Below, one piece after another: positions 44,144 to 51,994 of a stretch of DNA of 51,994 nucleotides (position 1 is the first letter of the stretch; each line of letters starts with the position of its first letter). The DNA comes from Nemertoderma westbladi. Its lineage: Eukaryota; Xenacoelomorpha; Nemertodermatida; Nemertodermatidae. The notes under the pieces were generated by a model that worked only from the letters and a program-made list of their open reading frames with translations, was not told the DNA's origin and searched no databases. The stretch is from positions 1-51,994 of the forward strand of contig JAUCBJ010001089.1 of NCBI GenBank assembly GCA_032718475.1, read 5' to 3'. The position numbers and the translations under genes were made by a program.

Positions 44144-44733
44144 GGCATTAGTATATTATCTATGCCCATGCTATGTTTTTGATTTCTTTTTTCATTTTTT
44201 ACTTTTTAGATTAAAAGATATTCTACATGTTGTTTGGCTTTGTATTATCAATTTTATTTTAGAATTATATATTTTTGTTGCAATGGTTACAATAAATAAA
44301 ATAAATTTCAATTTACTTTATTTCTTATTGTAATGCTTTTTATTTCTTAATCTTATTGACAAATATTTTTGAGGTTTAAATTACATTTTTATTTTTTTTA
44401 CTAGTTAATAAAAAGTACTAGCTAACACAAAATCAAAATTACTAGCTATCATATTTTTGTCAGATGGCTAAATATTTGTTCTAGAACAAAAAACGTCATA
44501 ATAAAATGAATTTTCACAAGAAAAAGTTGTTAATTTTTTTTTATTTTTCAATTATGATCTTTTTTCACTAGCTAATATAAAGTACTAGCTAACACAAAAT
44601 CAAAATTACTGGCTACCATCTTACTGTCAGAGGGTCAAATTTTTGTTCTAGAACAAAAAACCTCATGATTCGATAATCACTAATAATTTTAATAATTTTT
44701 TTTTAATTTGGGCATAGATACTATACTAATACC
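44144..44733. mobile_element. Non-autonomous DNA transposon B, 25-bp TIRs
   Basis: Ends 44144-44168 and 44709-44733 are inverted repeats with two mismatches, starting GGCATTAGTATA on the left and GGTATTAGTATA on the right strand. The flanks ATAGATAG (left) and ACTAGATAG (right) look like an 8-bp duplication with one inserted base. Inside are two copies of a unit with AAAGTACTAGCTAACACAAA, ATCAAAATTACT and GTTCTAGAAC (44478 and 44645). Same family style as element A. Confidence 0.72.
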
Positions 44734-45525
44734 ACTAGATAGTGTTTTCACTTTTTGTAGTTTTAAATGTTCTAGAACATATCAGTTATTGACTAAAATA
44801 AAAATTTATGTTCTAGAACAATTATTATTTGTTCTAGAACAATTTTTATACAAGCTAGTTTTTAAAACAAATTTTGTCTTTAATTTTTGGATTTTTAACT
44901 GTATTTTTATACTAGCTAGTGTTTTCACTTTTTCTTGTTTTAAATGTTCTAGAACATGGTTAAGTTACGCTATTGATTAAAATATAATGTTTTTCTAAGG
45001 TAGCCAGTATTTTTAATAGGCTATAGCTAGTGTTTAAAAAAATTTACTAGCTATATTTCGCTAAAACTAAAAAACGCTATAACTGTTATTATATAGCAGT
45101 TTCTGACATATTAATGTACTAAAACATCCCGCTGAAAAAAAAATGCAAACTAAAAAAGTACTAAGTGTGAAGTAGCACTTTACAGTGTGATGATCCGAGT
45201 GACTTTGTTACACGAACGAACGTTAGTGAGTGAGTGAAAATAAACCTACTAGGAGCAGAACACTGTAAAGTACTTTGCAATGTATGTATGTATGCAAGCT
45301 AGTTTTTTCTACTTTTTTTATATATGTTATATCGAACAAGTGTTGGTTATCAATTTTGATAAATATTTCTGTTCTAGAACACATTTTTTTTTAGAAAACG
45401 TTTTGGAAAAAATACCATTTTAATGTCAGAAGGTCAAATATTTGTTCTAGAAAAAAAACCTCATGATAAAAACCATTTTATATAAAAAATTGGTCAAACA
45501 ATGGGTACCCGGGTATAGTAATGCC
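44734..45525. repeat. GTTCTAGAAC-rich remnant C
   Basis: Contains five perfect GTTCTAGAAC palindromes (44769, 44810, 44831, 44946, 45371) and a broken one (about 45442). The block AGTGTTTTCACTTTTT...TTTTAAATGTTCTAGAACAT occurs twice, about 177 bp apart. The right edge reads ATGGGTACCCGGGTATAGTA followed by ATGCC, a relative of the element A terminus in reverse. No matching left terminus or duplication was found, so the piece is a remnant or its left end is disrupted. Confidence 0.6.
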
Positions 45526-45626
45526 GGTATTTCACTATTGAAGCTTCGATGGACTATATTTATGCTGAACTACACTCTGTAGGCCCAGATAAAAGTGAGA
45601 GAAGACTTACAACAAATAAAACTACG

Positions 45627-45717
45627 TAAGTGGTGGCAAAATGTATCATTTTTGTTTTGCTTTCTTTTTTGTCTCGCTACGCTCGACAAAGAATGCCATC
45701 TTTTTTGCCACCACTTA
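45627..45717. mobile_element. 91-bp miniature inverted-repeat element
   Basis: TAAGTGGTGGCAAAA (45627-45641) and its exact complement TTTTGCCACCACTTA (45703-45717) bracket a core with GTCTCGCTACGCTCGACAAA. The flanking target duplication is not certain. Confidence 0.75.
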
Positions 45718-45835
45718 AATACTGTAGTAATTTTTTTAATATAGGCGGAACTATAAGTATAAAGTAAATCTAATTCGGTTAGCAATTTTTGTATTGTCTA
45801 GCTACTGTTGTATTTTCTCTTTTTCGAATTACCTA

Positions 45836-46770
45836 CATTTTTAGGTACTGGTTCAGTATGCGTCCAAATATGTCCAAATTTGTTATACTAATTAGTTTTA
45901 GATAATTTCTTATTTTGAAATGTTCTAGATCATGTCAGTTATTTGTTTATAACAAAATAATGTTCGAGAACAAATATTTTCATTCTGGAACATCTTTTTA
46001 GAAGAAAAACAAGGTTAGTATTAAAATCTTAGGAGTTCGTTACATCAACAGTATTTAGCATTTAAGTGATTCTCTGGAAACTTTATTCTCTTTTACCAAA
46101 ACTAGCTAGTCCTATACACTATGTGCCACTTTGTGCTTAGATAACGTTCTGGGTACTAGAAGCATAGGCCCTGTGTGTCTCAATTTTTTATGTATTTGGT
46201 GCCCACTTTTTGACCAGTTTTTTCATGGCTTTTATCATGAGGTTTATATTTGACCTTCTGACACTAAGATGGTAGCTACAGTATGTAGTAATGTTAATTT
46301 TGTGTTAGCTAGTACTTTATATTAGCTAGTAAAAAAATAAAAATTGAAAATTTGAAAAAATATTGACCACTTTTTTCATTGTGTAAATTGGTTTTATCGT
46401 TGCGTAGGCGTAGTCCGTAGCGTGTAGGGCGTAGGCCTAAATGGTTTTATCGTTGCTTTTATTATTTATTAGCTACCATTAACTTTACTAGCTATCATCA
46501 TAATTTAATTAAAAAATTTCAAAACATTAAAAAAAAAATTATTTTACTTCCTTGCTTTTTCCATCCCATGCTTTTTAAATACAAACCAGGCTTTTGTCTA
46601 CAAAATGTTCTAGAACAAAAAATAGTTGTTCTAGAACAGTAATTTTTTCAAAATAATGTAGCTAACATGTTCTGGTACCGGTACATTTCAAAAAAGGAAA
46701 TTATCAAAAACTAGATGGTAGATAAAATTTGGTGGGGGGTGTACGCATACTGAACCAGTACCCATTTTTA
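45836..46770. mobile_element. Non-autonomous DNA transposon D with 20-bp TIRs and exact 8-bp target duplication
   Basis: The element proper is 45844-46762. Its ends are GGTACTGGTTCAGTATGCGT and the exact complement. It is flanked by CATTTTTA at 45836-45843 and at 46763-46770. It lacks any transposase frame. Inside are two perfect GTTCTAGAAC palindromes (46607, 46628), one degenerate (GTTCGAGAAC), and at about 46195-46340 a copy of the element A subterminal unit (TGCCCACTTTTTGACCAG, ATCATGAGG, TTAGCTAGTACTT). Confidence 0.87.
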
Positions 46771-47779
46771 TAATAAAGAAGTACCACCCTGCAGGTCCAA
46801 ATTAATTCTTTTTAGTGTGAATTTAAATAATCTCGAGTAAAAACTATAGAATCCACAAAAAAATGGTTTTAAAATCTGAATCTAAACAGGGGGGGGGGGG
46901 GGGGGGGGGAGTCATACGGTACTCCTGTGACCAAAAAATGGAGACACACGGAACTCTGAAGTCAAAGAGACATTTTTTGCATTTTGTGGGAATATTGAAT
47001 TTCTAGCTAACCACGCCGGTTAAACTGGGCATTACATGTGAGTTGCGAAGTCATCTGTTAATTTTCACTTTTGTTTGAGTGAAGAGCCAAACCCAATATG
47101 TTAATGCAATGTTTGACCTAATCGTTCGGGTTAGGTAAACTGACTAGGAAATAACTACAGTAGCTAGGCCCTACCATGAAATATTACGTGAAAGTCAGTA
47201 AAAAAACTTTACCAATTTCTTAACACCAAATTAATACACACATATCCGCTTTATTGCCAAGTTTTCCCACATCCATTTAGTTACCAATCCTGAACATGAC
47301 ATAATAATTATATAATTTTATTTAGCTTTAGTAAATACAGTAGCTGCTTAGTGGTTGTTTAATTCTATGTACTGTAATACTGTATTACTACGGTACCGGT
47401 ACTGTATGTAATTCTGAGCTTCAAGTTAGCTAGCTAAGTAAATTCTGGCTGCATGGACTGGGATTTAGAAAGCCTTGAACGTACTACATCTTTAGTTTTC
47501 ATTTGTTATTGTTATGTATCTCCAGAATAGGAAATTTCATGTCGCCTTGGATACAGACTGAAATAATTGAATTTGATAGTGCTAGAATATTATTTATATT
47601 ATAAATACACCATCTCCCTTAATGCAACTTTTAAAAGCTCAACTAAATAATAATTAATATTCTATAATACTAATAAATAACTAAGTAATAACTAATAACT
47701 AACTAATACTAATAAATACAAAATAAAATCCGGCCCTGCTATAGCAGTAAGAAAAGTTGTCGAACCATGGTAATAACTA
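46771..47779. other. Intergenic, AT-rich
   Basis: A poly-G run lies at about 46890-46909 and a TACCGGTA at about 47394. No gene seen. Confidence 0.5.
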
Positions 47780-47924
47780 TTTATTGTACGGTAAATATAA
47801 CATGCTTTATTTACCGTTCGTCCCGAGATCTGTGATTTACCGAACGAGCAAAGCGCGGGAGGTAAATAAGTCAGATCGAGGGGCAAAAAGGTAAATAACG
47901 TGTTTTATTTATCGTACAATATAA
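47780..47924. mobile_element. 145-bp miniature inverted-repeat element
   Basis: Arms of about 34 bp (47781-47815 and 47890-47924) starting TTATTGTACGGTAAATA and inverted with a few mismatches. The core reads TACCGAACGAGCAAAGCGCG, a relatively GC-rich stretch. No certain target duplication. Confidence 0.72.
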
Positions 47925-48004
47925 TAATTTTATAGTTAAAATCATCTTAATTACTGTATTAATTATTAAAATATATTAATGTTTTAATAAGTAATGAAGT
48001 ATTG

Positions 48005-48190
48005 CACCAGTCGCACCGAAATATGTCGTTGCAAGGACTACAAATTTGTAAAAAAACTTTTAATGTCGTTGAGAAATAGCTGAGTTATGGGCCTTCAAAA
48101 AGTGCAGGTATTTGCATCCGTTACGGCCTGCAGGGCAGGCCATTTATTATATTTAATAAAATACACAATATTCTGGAACATATTACTTAT
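48005..48190 (+). repeat. Dispersed repeat, best copy
   Basis: Blocks GTCGTTGCAAGGACTACAAA, TAGCTGAGTTATGGGCCTTC, TATTTGCATC, then ATAAAATACACAATATTCTG. Relatives: 6105-6245 (reverse strand) and about 43560-43710. Class unknown. Confidence 0.65.
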
Positions 48191-50107
48191 TTGAAGATTA
48201 TTATTTTTTACTTGATGTCCTTTTACTAGTCGTAGCTACTCATTAAATAAATAAAATGCCCAATAATAGAATTTAGTACAAAGTTGACTGACTGAAGAGC
48301 AATACTGTAATATAATAGGCCTAATCCCCATTTACCTAGGTAAATAATGCAAATTGTAACAATCAAAATGGTTGTTGTATTAAGAGATAAATGATGTAAT
48401 GGTGTTGTGGTATAAATTAATATTCTAGAAGTCTCTGCCTTTGCAAATTGCTTGTTAGTACTGTATATACTGTATAATATAATATTGTTACAATACTGTA
48501 TAATAATACAGTAATATATTATTGTTACAATATAATAATATATTGTTTATTATATTTATCAAAGTTAATGACATTGTTGTTATTTAATATTGTTATAATT
48601 TAGTATAGGATGATAGGCCTGTATTAGGGATATATGGAATTTGTGACAACATCTAAAACGGTGACAACACTCAGCCACAGTCAAAAAACTGTAGGCATAG
48701 TTCACAGTCAAAATAGCCACAAACAATGTGAATAACAGTAGATCGCAGTCATAAAATGTAATACTGCCATCTGTCAAGTTTCGGCTCAGCCTATCACTGG
48801 CAAGTCGAGCGAAAACAGTAAAACATTTGTCGGGGAGATCACTCAAAATGTCAGGACATCACTCAAAATATCAGGACAACACTCAAATCATGTAATGCTG
48901 CAATACTGTCCACCAGTTGCATTCTGTGCAACACCCCCAGGCTTACACACACAGTGGCTGTACTTGCAGTGTATAGTGACCATACTGTAGGGCCTAGTAC
49001 CTATCTAGGCCTACGAGACACTGTAAAGCGGACTTCATAAATCCCCTAACAATTACGTTTTGACGTCTTAATATCGTCTAAAACTAAAGTTTTCGATTAT
49101 TAATGTACAGTAAACGAATAGATAACTACTTTTCAAGAAGTTTGGGCGCAGACTTATATTTGCTGTAGGCTACTGTATATCAGTATTATTTATTTTGTGG
49201 TGAAGTTGCTCTCCCCTGATGTATCCCTTAGTAATTAATAATGTACTTAGATGATAAAATAAAACACTGCACCAAAATACATGATCTTTTTCTGTTTGCT
49301 CATGTTGCTCGTTGTGCATTTTAGCACCTACCCAAAAAAAAAAAAAAACACTTTATTATTCTCATTCACCCTAATTTATAATATCTTCATTAGAAAGTGA
49401 TGCCAGATACGGTACGTACAGTATATTCTTTACATTCAAAGGTACCTAGGGGGTGTACGTACAGTACATGGAATATGAATTTGTTTGTGAGAACGCCTTT
49501 CACGACCAGCTGTATCACAAGTTTAATGAGCGAGCAGAATACTAACTATACCTACGCTTAGGAAAAATATGGGAAGCCTGTTGGGGAGTGTGTTTTGTTG
49601 GGCCTGTACTACAGTATAACACAGCCGGCGAGAAACGAATGCATCAGGGTGTATTGATTGGCAACAGAAGTTGCACCAATCTAGGGCTGTTTCTTATGAG
49701 AGCAATAGCGGGGAGTACGACGGATGATTAATACCACAATACAACGCAATAAAACTCATAGCCACAATAATTTATATTATTGTAGAAGAATATAGGCCTA
49801 CAAATTCAAATCTAATAACCTTCAATATCACTTATAAATTTATGTGAGCACTACAATACCAAAATAGGCATGATCTATGATCATGATCTATTGATGATTT
49901 CAAAGTTATATTTATTTTCTTTTTGTACGAAATATAATCCTAATATTTCATTAAATAGTTGATTGTCTAATATCTTAGTAGTGGTACAGGAAACTCTAAT
50001 GATAATATATTTCTGTCTGTTATTGATTGTTAGATGTTCTGCCATCTATCATTACACTGATGATTCTGGAATACAGGAAGGCTTACAGTATATTCCCTCA
50101 GTTTCAG
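48191..50107. other. Intergenic, AT-rich
   Basis: Includes an ATATT/TACTGTATAATA-rich patch (about 48460-48550), a 21-bp repeat with CACTCAAAATGTCAGGACAT (48840-48890, two and a half copies), and an A-run (49335-49348). An 88-aa minus frame at 48580-48846 overlaps the repeat and has no supporting signal. If the three-exon gene below starts further upstream, part of this may be its 5' region. Confidence 0.5.
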
Positions 50108-51519
50108 TATGCATCTAACTACGTGTACTGGTATTACTGCCTGTTCTGGTAACCCAGTAGACAATGGACCTCAGAGTGACTACCCAAGAAAGGTGAATTT
50201 CGTAATGGATAAGAGAGATGGTCCATCTCCAATCACCACCAACAAACCAATACTCAAGTTGCCAAGGTAATCAAACTACTTATAAATAGTGTGTAGGTTA
50301 ATCAAGTGGTAATAGTCTCTGCTTTCCAATGTTGTTGAGGAGACAGTAACAGCCTAAACGTGAGTCAAAAACTTTGATTTTTTGAGGCCATTCCGGCATT
50401 CCCCGTAGATGTGTTTAGTGTGCGTCTAGGTCTATTGTACCGGTAAATAGGACCTAGGGGCCTACTGTATAGTGTATAGTCAACCAATAGCCGAAAACTA
50501 CAACCGACAATTAGAATAAAAACGAAACTGTTAAAGTGTGCTCGTGTTTTTACTCTGGTTTATTGTCTTGGTTGGAATAAACTGTCACTGTATAACATGT
50601 TTATTTCTCTTAACATTAATAAAGTTTGTCGGCTGTTGTAGGCCCTATCGTTTATCCACTGTCGGCATATCATAAACACCTCGAAGACTACTACCGTTAT
50701 TACTATTGATTAACTTTATCAATTTTGGCTTATATAGATCTGCGGACAATGTCTCAAACATAATGGCCGGTTGGGACAGAGTTTCCAAGGGAACACAAGC
50801 TTCCGGGGACGAGCGTCCGTATGACAATACCCTCCCGAGGTCCTTGATAAAGCGGAGAGTGGAACCAGAGCCGTTGAACCAACGATCAAAGTAAGAAATC
50901 CTTTAATTGTTCAAAATCACATTTTTAATGAATCGTAACATTACGGACTCCACACCCAAATGATTATTTAACTTCCAATTACTTTCATCTATCATGTAAT
51001 TAAAATTGTTTGATCTTTTGTTTAATGTTAATAAGATAGAACAGGTACCCGGCGTATCAAACAGCTACATAATTATAGTGTACTACCCCAACAATATTAT
51101 TCTACTGTAGTACAGTATTATCGTCAATCATCATTGAATAAGATAAACCTAAATATTTAGGGAAAAGAGCAGGTTACAATGGCTGCATTTTCTAACCAAA
51201 GCACTAAACTAAATTTAATGAACTCGTAGTTACTCTATGTATTAGATAAAGTTGTAATTTTTCAATTAAAAAATCTCCCCAATCAGCACCCTATTTGGAA
51301 GGCTGAATCCTAATTACTGTAGAAATATGTAATCTAAAGTACTAAACTGTATATATTGTAACTTTTAGAATACTCCAAGATGCTTTCAACACGCCCTCTG
51401 GCTACAATAAACGGTTTAGAGTTATCCCATCGTCCGTAAGCAATGCTCCAGCTATTACTAGGCGGCGTGATATCGAAGCAAAGGAGAATTATACAAGAGA
51501 TAGCAAGCATGTAGACCAG
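50108..51519 (+). CDS. Unrecognised protein, three exons in one frame (partial)
   Basis: Exon 1 is 50108-50266 (acceptor-like TTTCAG before 50108, ATG at 50109, donor CCAAG|GTAATC), exon 2 is 50738-50890 (acceptor TTATATAG, donor TCAAA|GTAAGA), exon 3 is 51369-51519 (acceptor ACTTTTAG, donor ACCAG|GTTGGT). From the ATG the exons give 158, 153 and 151 nt, 462 in all, with both introns phase 2 and no stop in 154 codons. The joined protein is hydrophilic, Pro-, Ser- and Arg-rich, with SDYPRKVNFVMDKRDGPS, MAGWDRVSKGTQASG and FNTPSGYNKRFRVIPSS; it shows no membrane segment or known motif. Exon 1 might instead start at 50158, or the ATG may be internal to a longer gene. Further exons must lie to the right of the window because the frame is open at the last donor. 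Confidence 0.65.
50267..50737 (+). other. Intron 1 of the three-exon gene
   Basis: 471-bp AT-rich GT-AG intron with one TACCGGTA (about 50438). Nothing else seen. Confidence 0.55.
50891..51368 (+). other. Intron 2 of the three-exon gene
   Basis: 478-bp GT-AG intron that contains the repeat fragment at about 51173-51325 related to 23740-23895. Confidence 0.55.
51173..51325 (+). repeat. Dispersed repeat fragment (partner at 23.74 kb)
   Basis: Carries GAGCAGGTTACAATGG, CACTAAACTAAATTTA and TTTGGAAGGCTGAAT in the same order as 23740-23895. Confidence 0.55.
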
Positions 51520-51659
51520 GTTGGTGTAGAAATTTATATACAGTATATGGCTATAAGATAAACAAGCGCCAAATCTCACAAAGCGCGTCTACTAACGCAT
51601 GAACTGTCTCCTCCTTGAATGGCTTACTACCAATCTTACAACAAAAAACATTCAGAAGA
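51520..51659. other. Start of a further intron, or flank
   Basis: Follows the donor of exon 3. May include the body of the SINE whose tRNA-like head is at 51663-51728 on the minus strand. Confidence 0.4.
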
Positions 51660-51662
51660 ATG

Positions 51663-51728
51663 GGGGGATTGAACTCGGTACCTAGGGATGGCAAGTTCCA
51701 CGCTCTGCCAACTGAGCCACTGGGGCCG
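51663..51728 (-). repeat. tRNA-like SINE head (degenerate tRNA)
   Basis: On the minus strand there is an A-box-like TGGCTCAGTTGGCAGAGCG and, about 35 bases on, a B-box-like CGAGTTCAATCCCCCC, the internal promoter layout of RNA polymerase III. The anticodon arm does not pair well, so a working tRNA is unlikely. It fits a tRNA-derived SINE or a tRNA pseudogene. Confidence 0.6.
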
Positions 51729-51765
51729 TATTAAACCTTAATAGCAAAACTTAACGAGAAATTAA

Positions 51766-51801
51766 CAACACCAACAACAACAAAAACAACAACAACAACA
51801 A
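51766..51801. repeat. (CAA)n microsatellite
   Basis: A run of ACAACAACAACAAC with one AAAA interruption. Confidence 0.9.
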
Positions 51802-51841
51802 CGGAGTGAATACTAGAGGTCTCGCTACGCGGACCTAAAAA

Positions 51842-51965
51842 CTGATTAACAGTTTACCATGGCTGATATAGGGCTGCCACTCTGGCACAGTTCGTGAAGG
51901 CATCGCATGAAAGTCATGAGCTGCGCACCACGCTTATGAATAACAAAAGTCAGAGATATTCGCAT
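51842..51965 (-). pseudogene. Fragment of a second LINE, RT C-terminal region
   Basis: Minus-strand translation gives HKRGAQLMTFMR, which matches NKHGGQPMTFLR near the C terminus of the LINE RT at 34897-36285 position by position; the nucleotides AAAGTCATGAGCTGCGCACC here correspond to AAAGTCATGGGCTGTCCACC there. The rest is diverged. It probably continues beyond the right edge. Confidence 0.6.
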
Positions 51966-51994
51966 ATTTCGTAAAGGTCAATTTAGCATGGGTG

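Noticed and set aside
48580-48846. 88-aa minus-strand frame
   Set aside because: It covers repeated CACTCAAAATGTCAGG sequence and lacks supporting signals.
51663-51728. Functional tRNA gene
   Set aside because: A and B boxes are recognisable but the anticodon stem pairs poorly; a SINE head or pseudogene is more likely.

Overview
The window looks like non-coding-rich genomic DNA of a metazoan, most likely a marine invertebrate. The reasons are spliced genes with GT-AG introns, a SPRED-type signalling gene, a GalEa-like Ty1/copia retrotransposon, an APE-type LINE, tRNA-derived SINE-like sequence, many AT-rich short-inverted-repeat transposons and two very large satellites. The species cannot be fixed from the sequence alone. 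There are no bacterial operons, CRISPR arrays or rRNA genes. True host coding sequence is a small part of the 52 kb: one recognisable exon (SPRED), one two-exon coiled-coil gene, one three-exon unrecognised gene and one weak candidate exon.

Layout. 1-4.49 kb: the 3' part of a copia element with an uninterrupted gag-pol frame, polypurine tract and a 124-bp 3' LTR. 4.5-6.4 kb: probable intron or flank with a 14-bp tandem repeat and a perfect 34-bp palindrome built from the same unit. 6.42-7.12 kb: GC-rich last coding exon of a SPRED gene. 7.1-9.8 kb: AT-rich flank. 9.84-21.54 kb: one satellite of about 415 copies of a 28-bp unit. 21.85-23.60 kb: minus-strand two-exon coiled-coil gene. 25.16-26.89 kb: non-autonomous inverted-repeat transposon studded with 17 copies of an ACCCAGTAA motif. 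27-34.5 kb: repeat arrays, microsatellites, a 142-bp tandem array and two fold-back elements. 34.86-37.29 kb: 5'-truncated dead LINE flanked by an exact 12-bp target duplication. 38.87-41.66 kb: second satellite, 15-bp unit, open in most frames only because its unit is a multiple of three. 42.0-46.8 kb: a nested cluster of short transposons carrying many copies of the palindrome GTTCTAGAAC; two of them have exact 8-bp target duplications. 47.8-50 kb: AT-rich with small repeats. 50.1-51.5 kb: three exons of an unrecognised gene in one continuous frame. 51.66-52 kb: tRNA-like SINE head and a piece of a second LINE.

The genes do not form a pathway; the window is mainly a record of repeat colonisation around three host genes. 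The most unusual parts are the GTTCTAGAAC transposon family (each motif is a perfect heat-shock-factor dimer site), the ACCCAGTAA element, and the 28-bp satellite, most units of which keep an RGGTCA nuclear-receptor-type half-site. Regulatory meanings are inference; the repeats, frames, splice signals and target duplications are read directly.
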